From: Actinomadura sp. BRA 177
Lineage (GTDB): Bacteria; Actinomycetota; Actinomycetes; Streptosporangiales; Streptosporangiaceae
DNA: 35,264 nt
Assembly (NCBI RefSeq): GCF_013372625.1
Contig: NZ_JABXFD010000383.1
Coordinates: 1 to 35,264 of the forward strand
Direction of reading: 5' to 3'
The notes below the pieces were generated by a model. It made no database searches. It saw only the letters and a list, made by a program, of their open reading frames with translations, and was not told the DNA's origin. Position numbers and translations under genes: made by a program. Positions 27,727-35,264 of this stretch are shown one piece after another (position 1 is the first letter of the stretch; the number at the start of each line of letters is the position of its first letter).

Positions 27727-29114
27727 ACCGCTCCTGGGACGGCCTGTCCGTGTGCGTGGCGGGGCTCGGCGTGTCCGGCCGCGCCGCCGCCCGCGTCCTC
27801 GCCGGGCGCGGCGCCCGCGTCACCGTCGTGGACGCCCGCGACGGCGACGAGCAGCGCGCGCACGCCGCCGAGCTGGAGGCCCGCGGGGTCACGGTCCGCC
27901 TCGGCGACGGCGAGAGCCTCCCGGAGGGCACCGATCTCGTCGTGACCTCGCCCGGGTGGCGGCCGGACGTGCCACTGCTCGCCGCGGCCGCCGCCGCGGA
28001 CATCGAGATCATCGGCGAGGTCGAACTCGCCTGGCGGCTTCGTGGGCCGGGCGCGGCGCCTTGGCTGGCCATCACGGGGACGGACGGGAAGACGACCGTC
28101 GTCCGGATGCTGGCCTGCATGCTCACCGCCGCCGGCCACAAGGCCCTCGCCGTCGGGAACGTGGGGACGCCCATCGTCGAGGCGGTGACCGAGCCGTACG
28201 ACGTGCTGGCGGTGGAGCTGTCCAGCTACCAGCTGCACTGGTCGAGTTCGCTCGCGCCGGAGGCGGCGGTGGTGCTGAACGTCGCCCCCGACCATCTCGA
28301 CTGGCACGGCTCCATGGACGCCTACGTTGGCGCCAAGGGCAAGATCTACGCGGGGTGCTCGGTCGCGGTCTACAACGCCGACGACGACACGACCACGGCG
28401 CTCGCCGAGGGCGTGGAACGGCGGGTCGGGTTCACGCTCCAGGTGCCGCGTCCCGGCGAACTCGGCGTCGTCGAAGACCTCTTGGTCGATCGGGCGTTCA
28501 CCTCCGATCCCGCCAGCCAGGCCGAGGAACTGGCCGCGCTCGCCGACGTCCGGCCCTACGCGCCGCACAACGTCGCGAACGCGCTGGCCGCCGCCGCGCT
28601 GGCCCGCGCGTTCGGGGTGCCGCCCGAGGCCGTCCGGGAGGGCCTGCTCTCGTTCGTGCCCGACCCGCACCGCATCCAGCACGTCGCCGACGTCGCCGGC
28701 GTCGCCTACGTCAACGACTCCAAGGCGACCCAGCCGCACGCGGCCGCCGCGTCCCTCGCCGCCTACGAGAGCGTCGTGTGGATCGCCGGCGGCCTCCTCA
28801 AGGGCCTGGACGTCGACGACCTGGTGCGTTCCTGCGCCGGGCGGCTGCGCGGCGCCGTGCTGATGGGACGCGACCGGCACCGGATCGCGGAGGCACTCGC
28901 GCGACACGCCCCGGATGTCCCGGTCGTGGACGTCTCCGACACCGACACTGGGGCCATGGAACGCGTCGTCAACGAAGCCTCAGCCCTCGCCCGCCCCGGG
29001 GACACCGTGCTCCTCGCGCCCGTCGGGGCGTCCTTCGACATGTTCGCCAACTACCCGGCCCGCGGGGACGCGTTCATCGCGGCCGTGGAACGCCTGGCGC
29101 GGGGCGTCGCGTAG
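27723..29114 (+). CDS. murD: UDP-MurNAc-L-alanine:D-glutamate ligase
   Basis: Adds D-Glu, the second stem-peptide residue. 463 residues. The N-terminal Rossmann domain starts [21 protein letters not shown]. The P-loop is [11 protein letters not shown], then [11 protein letters not shown] and [11 protein letters not shown], and in the C-domain [17 protein letters not shown], all MurD hallmarks. The GTG overlapping the mraY stop was taken as the start; an in-frame ATG at 27708 is five codons earlier and deeper in mraY. ftsW begins two bases after the stop. Confidence 0.95.
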   Translation: MNRSWDGLSVCVAGLGVSGRAAARVLAGRGARVTVVDARDGDEQRAHAAELEARGVTVRLGDGESLPEGTDLVVTSPGWRPDVPLLAAAAAADIEIIGEVELAWRLRGPGAAPWLAITGTDGKTTVVRMLACMLTAAGHKALAVGNVGTPIVEAVTEPYDVLAVELSSYQLHWSSSLAPEAAVVLNVAPDHLDWHGSMDAYVGAKGKIYAGCSVAVYNADDDTTTALAEGVERRVGFTLQVPRPGELGVVEDLLVDRAFTSDPASQAEELAALADVRPYAPHNVANALAAAALARAFGVPPEAVREGLLSFVPDPHRIQHVADVAGVAYVNDSKATQPHAAAASLAAYESVVWIAGGLLKGLDVDDLVRSCAGRLRGAVLMGRDRHRIAEALARHAPDVPVVDVSDTDTGAMERVVNEASALARPGDTVLLAPVGASFDMFANYPARGDAFIAAVERLARGVA

Positions 29115-29116
29115 CC

Positions 29117-30370
29117 GTGACCGCCGCGGCCGAGGAGGAGGGCGGCGGGCGTCCGGGGCCACGCGAGCAGGTGGCCGCCGCCGTCGGGCTGCTCGACCGG
29201 CCCCTCACCTCCTACTACCTGGTGCTGGGCTGCTCGATGCTGCTGCTCGCGCTCGGGCTGACGATGGTGCTGTCGGCCTCCAGCGTGAAGCAGCTCCAGG
29301 CGACCGGATCGGCGTACACGCTGTTCCAGAAGCAGGCGGTGTGGGTGGCGATCGGGCTGCCCGCCATGTGGGTGGCGTCCCGGCTGCCCGTCAAGACGTT
29401 CCGCGCGCTCGCCTACCCGCTGCTGCTGCTGGCGGTGGTCGCGCTCGCCATGGTGCTGATCCCCGGGCTCGGCCGCAGCGCGAACGGCGCCACCCGCTGG
29501 GTCGACCTCGGGCCGGTGCAGATCCAGCCGTCCGAGCTCGCCAAGCTCGCCCTCGTGCTGTGGGGGGCCGACCTGCTGGCCCGCAAGGACCGGCTCGGCC
29601 AGCTCACCGAGTGGCGGCCGCTGCTCGTCCCGCTGATGCCGGGCGCCGGGCTCCTCGTCCTGCTGGTCATGCTGGGCAGCGACCTCGGCACCACGCTGGT
29701 GCTCCTCACCATCTTCCTGGCGCTGCTGTGGGTCGTCGGCGCGCCCGGACGGCTGTTCGTCGGCATCGCCGGGCTCGTGAGCCTGCTCGTGTCGATCCTC
29801 ATCGTCGTCGAGCCGTACCGGATGCAGCGCCTCACCGGGTTCCTCGACCCGTCCGGCAACAAGCTGACCACCAACTACCAGGGCACGCAGGGGCTGTACG
29901 CGGTCGCCTCCGGCGGGCTGTTCGGCACCGGCCTCGGCGAGGGCCGCGCCAAGTGGGACTACCTGCCGCACGCCGAGACCGACTTCATCTTCGCGATCGT
30001 GGGGGAGGAGTTCGGGCTCGTCGGAACCCTCGTCGTCCTCGGCCTGTTCGGCATGCTCGCCTACGCCGGCCTGCGCATCGCGCGCCGGGTGAAGGACCCG
30101 TTCACCCGGCTCGCCGCCGCGGGCGCCACCGCCTGGCTGGTCGTGCAGGCCGTCGTGAACATCGGCGCCGTCATCGCCGTCCTACCCATCACGGGGATCC
30201 CGCTGCCGCTGGTGTCGTACGGAGGCTCGGCGCTCATCCCGAGCCTGTTCGCGCTCGGGATGCTGCTCGCCTTCGCCAAACGCGAGCCCGGCGCGCGGCA
30301 GGCACTCTCCGCACGTGGCCCCGGACCGGTCGTGAGGGCTCTAAGCTGGCTGGGTCTGGCACGGCGTTGA
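29117..30370 (+). CDS. ftsW: SEDS peptidoglycan polymerase FtsW
   Basis: Septal glycan polymerase and partner of FtsI. 417 residues, about ten membrane segments after a charged ~30-residue N-terminus. SEDS motifs: [40 protein letters not shown], and the large outer loop [30 protein letters not shown] containing the catalytic aspartate region. [23 protein letters not shown] ends the core. GTG start two bases after murD, so expression is coupled. A 40-bp gap separates it from murG. Confidence 0.96.
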   Translation: MTAAAEEEGGGRPGPREQVAAAVGLLDRPLTSYYLVLGCSMLLLALGLTMVLSASSVKQLQATGSAYTLFQKQAVWVAIGLPAMWVASRLPVKTFRALAYPLLLLAVVALAMVLIPGLGRSANGATRWVDLGPVQIQPSELAKLALVLWGADLLARKDRLGQLTEWRPLLVPLMPGAGLLVLLVMLGSDLGTTLVLLTIFLALLWVVGAPGRLFVGIAGLVSLLVSILIVVEPYRMQRLTGFLDPSGNKLTTNYQGTQGLYAVASGGLFGTGLGEGRAKWDYLPHAETDFIFAIVGEEFGLVGTLVVLGLFGMLAYAGLRIARRVKDPFTRLAAAGATAWLVVQAVVNIGAVIAVLPITGIPLPLVSYGGSALIPSLFALGMLLAFAKREPGARQALSARGPGPVVRALSWLGLARR

Positions 30371-30410
30371 AATCCCCCCTTTCGACCACGCTGAGGAGTT
30401 GTCAACGAGC

Positions 30411-31505
30411 ATGAGGGTTGTCCTGGCCGGCGGGGGCACCGCCGGACACATCGAGCCCGCCCTGGCCCTCGCCGACGCGCTGCGCCGCAACGACCCCAAC
30501 ACCGGGATCGTCTGCCTCGGGACGGAGCGGGGGCTGGAGACCCGTCTCGTTCCGCAGCGGGGCTACGAGCTCGCGCTGATCCCGCCGGTCCCGCTGCCGC
30601 GCACGCTGACCCCGCAGCTGCTGTCGGTCCCCGGCCGGCTGCGCGGCGCGATCAACGCGGCGGCGAACGTCCTCGACCAGGCCCAGGCCGACATCCTGGT
30701 CGGCTTCGGCGGCTACGTCGCCACCCCCGGCTACCTCGCGGCCCGCAAGCGCAAGGTGCCGATCATCGTGCACGAGGCCAACCCCAAGCCCGGCCTCGCC
30801 AACAAGCTCGGCGCCCGGTTCACCGAGCACGTCGCCGTCTCGCACGCCGACTCGCCGCTGCCGAACCCCACGTTCGTCGGCATCCCGCTGCGCCGCGAGA
30901 TCGCCACCCTGGACCGGCTCGCGATGGGCGACAAGGCGCGCTCCTACTTCGGGCTGCTGCCCGACCTGCCCACGCTGCTGATCTTCGGCGGCTCGCAGGG
31001 CGCCCGCTCGCTGAACCAGGCCGCGGTCGCCGCCGCGCCCTACTTCCGGCAGGCGGGCATCCAGGTGCTGCACATCGTCGGGCCGAAGAACACCGAGGAG
31101 CCCGAGCCCGCGTCCGGCGGCCCGCAGTACGTCACCATCCCCTACTGCGACCGGATGGACCTCGCCTACGCCGCCGCCGACATGGCCATGTGCCGCGCGG
31201 GCGCGATGACCTGCGCCGAGCTGGCGGCGGTGGCGCTGCCCGCGGTGTACGTGCCGCTGCCGATCGGCAACGGCGAGCAGCGCCTCAACGCCGAGCCGAT
31301 CGTCGCGGCGGGCGGCGGCATGCTGGTCGACAACGCCGAGCTGTCGCCCGACTGGATCGCCCGGAACCTGCTGCCGGTGCTGGCCGACCCGGGCCGCGTC
31401 GCGCACATGTCGGAGGCCGCCGGCCGGATGGGCCGCCGGGACGCCGACGTCGCGCTCGCCCGGATGGTGTACGACGTGGTCCGCCAGGCGGGCGCCGCGC
31501 GATGA
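30411..31505 (+). CDS. murG: UDP-GlcNAc transferase MurG (lipid II synthase)
   Basis: Membrane-associated GT28 enzyme that adds GlcNAc to lipid I. 364 residues. The N-terminal glycine loop is [18 protein letters not shown]; the second is [14 protein letters not shown]. The UDP-GlcNAc binding site is [11 protein letters not shown], and [13 protein letters not shown] with [10 protein letters not shown] lies in the C-domain. The ATG was chosen because the conserved N-terminus starts there; a TTG four codons earlier sits on the GAGGAG ribosome site. Its stop overlaps murC (ATGA). Confidence 0.96.
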   Translation: MRVVLAGGGTAGHIEPALALADALRRNDPNTGIVCLGTERGLETRLVPQRGYELALIPPVPLPRTLTPQLLSVPGRLRGAINAAANVLDQAQADILVGFGGYVATPGYLAARKRKVPIIVHEANPKPGLANKLGARFTEHVAVSHADSPLPNPTFVGIPLRREIATLDRLAMGDKARSYFGLLPDLPTLLIFGGSQGARSLNQAAVAAAPYFRQAGIQVLHIVGPKNTEEPEPASGGPQYVTIPYCDRMDLAYAAADMAMCRAGAMTCAELAAVALPAVYVPLPIGNGEQRLNAEPIVAAGGGMLVDNAELSPDWIARNLLPVLADPGRVAHMSEAAGRMGRRDADVALARMVYDVVRQAGAAR

Positions 31506-32911
31506 GCCTGATCGACCCGGGGGAGGTCGTGCCCGCCGAGAAGCTCGGCAGGGTCCACTTCATCGCGATCGGCGGCGCCGGGATGTCCGGCATCGCCCGC
31601 ATCATGCTGCGCCGCGGGATGACCGTGTCCGGCAGCGACGCCCGCGACTCCGAGCTGCTCGGCCAGCTCGGCGACCTCGGCGCCGAGGTGTTCGTCGGGC
31701 ACGACGCCGCGCACCTGGGCGACGCCGAGACGGTGGTGGTCTCCACCGCGATCCGGGAGGCCAACCCCGAGCTGGTCGCCGCCCGCGAGCGGGGGCTGCG
31801 CGTGCTGCACCGGTCCGAGGCGCTCGCCTCGCTCATGGCGGGGCGGCGCGCCGTCGCGGTCGCCGGGACGCACGGCAAGACCACCACCACGTCGATGCTG
31901 ACGGTCGCGCTGCAGCACGCGGGCGCCGACCCGTCCTACTGCATCGGCGGGCAACTCGTCACGACGGGGCTCGGCGCCGACGAGGGCACCGGCGACGTGT
32001 TCGTCGCCGAGGCCGACGAGAGCGACGGCTCGTTCCTCATGTACACCCCGCACATCGCGGTCGTCACGAACGTCGAGGCCGACCACCTCGACAACTACGG
32101 CGGCTTCGAGATGGTGAAGGAGAACTTCGCCCGGTTCGTCGACCGCGTCGAGCCGGGCGGGACGCTCGTCGCCGGCGCCGACGACCCGGTCGCGATGGAG
32201 CTCGCCGATCTGGCGCGGGCGCGCGGGCTCACCGTCCGCACCTACGGGGAGGCGGAGGGCGCCGACCTGCGGGTGACCGAGTTCACCCCGCGCGGCCTCG
32301 GTTCCCGGTTCGGGATCGAGGGCGCCGGCGAGGTCGTCCTCGCCGTCCCCGGGCGGCACAACGCGCTCAACGCCGCCGCCGTCGTCGCGGTCGCGCAGGC
32401 GCTCGGCATGGACGACGCGCCGGTGCGGGCGGGCCTCGCCGCGTTCGGCGGCGCGATGCGGCGGCTGGAGCGCAAGGGCGCGGCGGGCGGCGCCGAGGTG
32501 TTCGACAGCTACGCCCACCACCCGACCGAGCTGACCGCCGACCTGGAGGCCACCCGCGACTACCTGGGCGAACAGGGGCAGGACGGGCGGATCATCGCGG
32601 TGTTCCAGCCGCACCTGTACAGCCGCACCCGGTTCTTCGCCGCCGAGTTCGGCGCGGCGCTCGGCCTCGCCGACGTCGCGGTCGTGCTGGACGTGTACGG
32701 CGCCCGCGAGGACCCGGAGCCCGGCGTGACCGGCGCCCTCGTCGCGGACGCCGTCCCGGCCGGCACCGAGACCGTCTACGCGCCCGTCCGGGACGAGGTG
32801 CCCGCCATCGCGGCGTCCCTCGCCCGGCCCGGCGACGTCGTCATCACGCTGGGCGCCGGGGACGTGACGCAGCTCGGCCCGCTCGTCCTGGAGCGGCTCG
32901 CGGGCGCGTGA
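31502..32911 (+). CDS. murC: UDP-N-acetylmuramate:L-alanine ligase
   Basis: First Mur ligase step; adds L-Ala to UDP-MurNAc. 469 residues. The N-domain is [23 protein letters not shown], the P-loop [14 protein letters not shown], with [10 protein letters not shown] and [11 protein letters not shown] in the central domain and [10 protein letters not shown] plus FQPHLYSRT in the C-domain, all MurC-specific. The ATG overlaps the murG stop. A 75-bp gap precedes ftsQ. Confidence 0.97.
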   Translation: MSLIDPGEVVPAEKLGRVHFIAIGGAGMSGIARIMLRRGMTVSGSDARDSELLGQLGDLGAEVFVGHDAAHLGDAETVVVSTAIREANPELVAARERGLRVLHRSEALASLMAGRRAVAVAGTHGKTTTTSMLTVALQHAGADPSYCIGGQLVTTGLGADEGTGDVFVAEADESDGSFLMYTPHIAVVTNVEADHLDNYGGFEMVKENFARFVDRVEPGGTLVAGADDPVAMELADLARARGLTVRTYGEAEGADLRVTEFTPRGLGSRFGIEGAGEVVLAVPGRHNALNAAAVVAVAQALGMDDAPVRAGLAAFGGAMRRLERKGAAGGAEVFDSYAHHPTELTADLEATRDYLGEQGQDGRIIAVFQPHLYSRTRFFAAEFGAALGLADVAVVLDVYGAREDPEPGVTGALVADAVPAGTETVYAPVRDEVPAIAASLARPGDVVITLGAGDVTQLGPLVLERLAGA

Positions 32912-32986
32912 GGGACCGGCGCGTGCGGGACACGCCGACCGCGCGCGGTCGGCGGCGCCGGGGGAGAGAACTGTCAAGCTTGGGTC

Positions 32987-33733
32987 ATGACCGAGGCGCA
33001 GACGGGCCGGCGCGCCGCCCCGGCGGAGGAGCCGCCCGGCGGCGGCCGCGGCCGCCCGAACCGGTGGAAGGCGATCTTCGTCACCCTGCTGGTCGTGGGC
33101 GCGCTCGGCCTGGTGACCTGGGTGCTGCTCGGCTCCCGGCTGCTGGTGGTGCGGCACGTCGAGGTGTCCGGCGCGAGCCTGGCGCCGCGCGACCGGATCG
33201 TCGCCGCCGCCGGGATCGACCTCGGCACGCCGATGGCGCGGCTGCGCACCGGCGCGATCGGGGAGCGGGTCGAGCGGCTCCGCGAGATCGAGTCGGTGAA
33301 GATCGAGCGGCACTGGCCGGGGACGGTCCGGATCGTCGTGCGGGAGCGGGTCCCGGTCGCGGTCTACTCGCGCGACGGGCAGTACCACCTCCTGGACCGG
33401 CACGGCGTCATCGTGGCCGACGGGGAGTCCCGTCCGCGCGGGCTCCCCGCGCTGACGGCCGCCTCGCCGGGGCCGTCCGACAAGGCGACCCGCGCGGCGC
33501 TCACCGTGCTGACCGGCCTGCCGGATCGGCTGCGCGGCGGGGTCGCCGAGGTGGAGGCGACCGGCCCGGAGGCGGTCACCCTGCACATGAAGGACGGGCA
33601 GACGGTGGTGTGGGGCGCCGCCGAACGGGCAGGAGAGAAGATCAGGCTGCTGGACGCCGTGCGGCGCACCGCGGCCGGCCGCGCCATCCGCACCGTGGAC
33701 ATCAGCGCCCCCGAGGTCCTCAAGACGAAGTGA
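32987..33733 (+). CDS. ftsQ: Cell division protein FtsQ/DivIB
   Basis: Bitopic division protein that links the Z ring to FtsL/FtsB and FtsW/FtsI. 248 residues: a short basic, Pro/Gly-rich cytoplasmic tail (1-27), one membrane segment (~29-50), a POTRA domain (VVRHVEVSGASLAPRDRIVAAAGIDLGTPMARL, then IESVKIERHWPGTVRIVVRERVPVAVY), and an FtsQ beta domain to the end. The Shine-Dalgarno is weak (GGGGAGAGAA, 19 bases upstream). A different frame through this region (from 32908) is a shadow. Confidence 0.94.
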   Translation: MTEAQTGRRAAPAEEPPGGGRGRPNRWKAIFVTLLVVGALGLVTWVLLGSRLLVVRHVEVSGASLAPRDRIVAAAGIDLGTPMARLRTGAIGERVERLREIESVKIERHWPGTVRIVVRERVPVAVYSRDGQYHLLDRHGVIVADGESRPRGLPALTAASPGPSDKATRAALTVLTGLPDRLRGGVAEVEATGPEAVTLHMKDGQTVVWGAAERAGEKIRLLDAVRRTAAGRAIRTVDISAPEVLKTK

Positions 33734-33934
33734 TCCGGATGAACTGGGCCGGGTGCGTGTGTCGCGGCGATTCCGGCCGTCCGATCGGGCACGCTGGAAC
33801 GGTCATGCCGGACCGGCGCGGACGAGGGAGGGACAGACCGGTGCACACGAGCCGCGGAGCGGGTACGGGCCCGCCGCCAACCAGGGCAAACCTGTGCCAG
33901 CCGCGACACGCCGGTGGAGTTCGGGGGAGGTTAG

Positions 33935-33964
33935 TTGACCCTGGCGGTAAGGCCGCCCTACTGT
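33935..33964 (+). promoter_or_regulatory. Candidate ftsZ promoter
   Basis: TTGACC (33935-33940) and TACTGT (33959-33964) with an 18-bp spacer form a good housekeeping sigma promoter 150 bp before ftsZ. The spacer contains GGCGG-TAAGG-CCGCC (33943-33957), a small palindrome that could bind a regulator. The 381-bp gap from 33734 to 34114 holds no convincing gene, so ftsZ can be expressed apart from the upstream cluster. Confidence 0.55.
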
Positions 33965-33997
33965 CCGTATCAGTCTTCAGGTTGACATAACTGTAAG

Positions 33998-34010
33998 CCT
34001 CAAGTTGAGG
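33998..34010 (+). promoter_or_regulatory. CCTCAAGTTGAGG palindrome in the ftsZ leader
   Basis: Perfect 6-bp arms around a G, preceded by TTGACATAACTGTAAG and followed by GTGAGGGTTT. Similar TTGACATAAC...TTGAGG elements recur, from memory, before actinobacterial ftsZ genes. A TTGACA at 33982-33987 could be a second -35, but no matching -10 is present. Confidence 0.45.
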
Positions 34011-34114
34011 GTGAGGGTTTTGGCCCCGCCTCAGTGCACAGGTCGGGAACACCGCGGCGGCACGGTCGGTCAGACCGGGCAGGGCGGTCGGAGAGAGCGG
34101 AAAGGCCCCTCGTC

Positions 34115-35104
34115 GTGGCAGCACCGCAGAACTACCTCGCGGTCATCAAGGTCGTCGGCATCGGCGGCGGCGGCGTCAACGCCGTCAACCGGATGATCGA
34201 AGAGGGTCTCAAGGGCGTCGAGTTCATCGCGATCAACACGGACGCCCAGGCGCTGCTGATGAGTGACGCCGACGTGAAACTGGACGTGGGCCGCGAGCTC
34301 ACCCGCGGCCTCGGCGCCGGGGCCAACCCCGACGTCGGCCGCAAGGCCGCCGAGGACCACCGGGAGGAGATCGAGGAGGTCCTCAAGGGCGCCGACATGG
34401 TCTTCGTCACCGCCGGGGAGGGCGGCGGCACCGGTACCGGCGGCGCGCCCGTCGTCGCCAACATCGCCCGCTCGCTCGGTGCGCTGACGATAGGCGTGGT
34501 CACCCGCCCGTTCAGCTTCGAGGGCAAGCGCCGCGCGATGCAGGCCGAGGCCGGCATCGAGACGCTGCGCGACGAGGTCGACACCCTCATCGTCATCCCC
34601 AACGACCGGCTGCTGTCGATCTCCGACCGGCAGGTCAGCGTGCTGGACGCCTTCAAGGCCGCCGACCAGGTGCTCCTTTCCGGTGTCCAGGGCATCACCG
34701 ACCTCATCACCACCCCGGGCCTCATCAACCTGGACTTCGCCGACGTCAAGTCGGTCATGTCCGGCGCGGGCTCGGCGCTGATGGGGATCGGCTCCGCGCG
34801 TGGCGACGACCGCAGCGTCGCCGCCGCCGAGATGGCGATCGCCAGCCCGCTGCTGGAGGCCAGCATCGACGGCGCGCACGGCGTGCTGCTGTCCATCTCC
34901 GGCGGCTCCGACCTCGGGCTGTTCGAGATCAACGAGGCCGCGCAGCTGGTGTCGAACGCGGCGGCCCCGGACGCCAACATCATCTTCGGCGCGGTCATCG
35001 ACGACGCGCTCGGCGACGAGGTCCGGGTCACGGTGATCGCGGCGGGTTTTGACGAAGGCCGGCCGTCCAAACCGGCCCCTGAACCCGAGAGCAAGCGGCT
35101 GCCC
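34115..35104 (+). CDS. ftsZ: Cell division GTPase FtsZ, C-terminus lost at sequence end
   Basis: Tubulin-like GTPase that forms the Z ring. The GTG at 34115 gives [27 protein letters not shown], the normal actinobacterial start, with GGAAAGG upstream. The tubulin signature [15 protein letters not shown], the guanine-contact segment and the T7 loop [11 protein letters not shown] are present, and the core domain ends normally at [12 protein letters not shown] (~residue 312). About 330 codons are genuine. The frame stays open to a stop at 35194, but bases after ~35104 are a mirrored copy of ftsZ and then sequencing adapter, so the Pro-rich linker and C-terminal conserved peptide are missing for technical reasons, not by mutation. 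Confidence 0.95.
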
Positions 35105-35148
35105 CCGCCGCCGCCTGCTCCCGGGTTCCGGGGCCGGTTTGGACGGCC
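35061..35148. repeat. Fold-back palindrome in ftsZ, artefactual
   Basis: Bases 35061-35079 are the exact reverse complement of 35130-35148, and symmetry continues inward to a fold point at ~35104/35105. Across the inner 25 bp the second arm differs at six positions, and every difference is a change to C. The arm then runs straight into adapter sequence, which shows that it is a read tail. Confidence 0.9.
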
Positions 35149-35264
35149 TGTCCCCTATACACATCTGACGCCGGCGACGAAGAGGATAGTGTAGACATCG
35201 GCGGGCGCCGTGTTGTGACAAAAAATACACAAAGATACACAAACACCATACTATCGCACACACA
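35148..35264 (+). other. Illumina Nextera Read-2 adapter and read noise
   Basis: From 35148 the sequence follows the Nextera mosaic end CTGTCTCTTATACACATCT and the Read-2-side adapter (to 35180) with a few errors, then AGAGGATA (35181-35188), the reverse complement of i5 index N503/S503, then the P5-side adapter GTGTAGA... (35189 to ~35217) with more errors. After that come an A-run and low-complexity CA-rich bases. None of this is genomic. Confidence 0.93.

Noticed and set aside
32908-33990. 360-codon plus-strand ORF overlapping ftsQ
   Set aside because: It is another frame of ftsQ with Arg/Gly-rich nonsense sequence. The real FtsQ frame has a membrane segment and POTRA domain.
35028-35261. 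Small ORFs at the right end
   Set aside because: They run through adapter sequence and mirrored read tail, so they are not genomic.

Overview
The window is high-GC DNA with strong GC-ending codon bias, GTG starts and head-to-tail GTGA/ATGA gene overlaps. Gene content (clpP1-clpP2-clpX after tig, a CBM2-FnIII-GH18 chitinase, MurE with the meso-DAP DNPR motif, an actinobacterial-style division and cell wall cluster) points to a mycelial actinobacterium, probably near Actinomadura/Thermomonosporaceae. The family placement is inference from gene style, not a database match.

Layout. 1-2.1 kb: an alanyl-tRNA synthetase paralogue (minus strand) that stops inside the editing domain, behind a structured leader. 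2.1-5.7 kb: three small regulator modules: HxlR/YceI (divergent), TetR-HAD (operon) and an atypical SDR diverging from TetR, with TetR-type operators between. 5.7-8.8 kb: a secreted chitinase with a 27-bp palindromic operator, then a MarR/cupin divergent pair with a tandem operator. 8.8-10.7 kb: a histidine kinase-response regulator pair. 10.9-14.6 kb: Tex with an RGG-like tail, convergent with a DMT-type transporter. 14.8-19.4 kb: protein quality control (tig, clpP1, clpP2, clpX). 19.4-20.9 kb: a second two-component pair. 21.1-21.85 kb: a one-TM proline-rich protein. 21.9-35.1 kb: the dcw cluster ftsI-murE-murF-mraY-murD-ftsW-murG-murC-ftsQ-ftsZ, which makes lipid II in the cytoplasm, passes it to the septal SEDS/PBP pair, and builds the Z ring.

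The most important observations concern sequence integrity. The last ~117 bases are Illumina Nextera Read-2 adapter plus read noise: mosaic end, an i5 index, the P5-side adapter, then A-rich junk. Just before it ftsZ folds back on itself in an imperfect palindrome whose second arm differs from the first only by changes to C. A much larger palindrome at 21,849-21,941, with perfect 41-bp arms, sits exactly where the clp-side region meets ftsI. Its outer, diverged arm mirrors the ftsI coding start with the same 'everything becomes C' signature. I therefore suspect that the junction between the first 21.8 kb and the dcw cluster is a chimeric fold-back join, and that the 5' ends of ftsI and of the proline-rich gene are wrong. 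Genes within each half look intact and trustworthy.

I did not find a convincing new multi-gene system. The best biological curiosities are the truncated alaS with its leader, the SDR lacking YxxxK and carrying a 12-bp tandem-repeat insertion, and several well-formed operators. No tRNA, rRNA, CRISPR array or transposase was seen.
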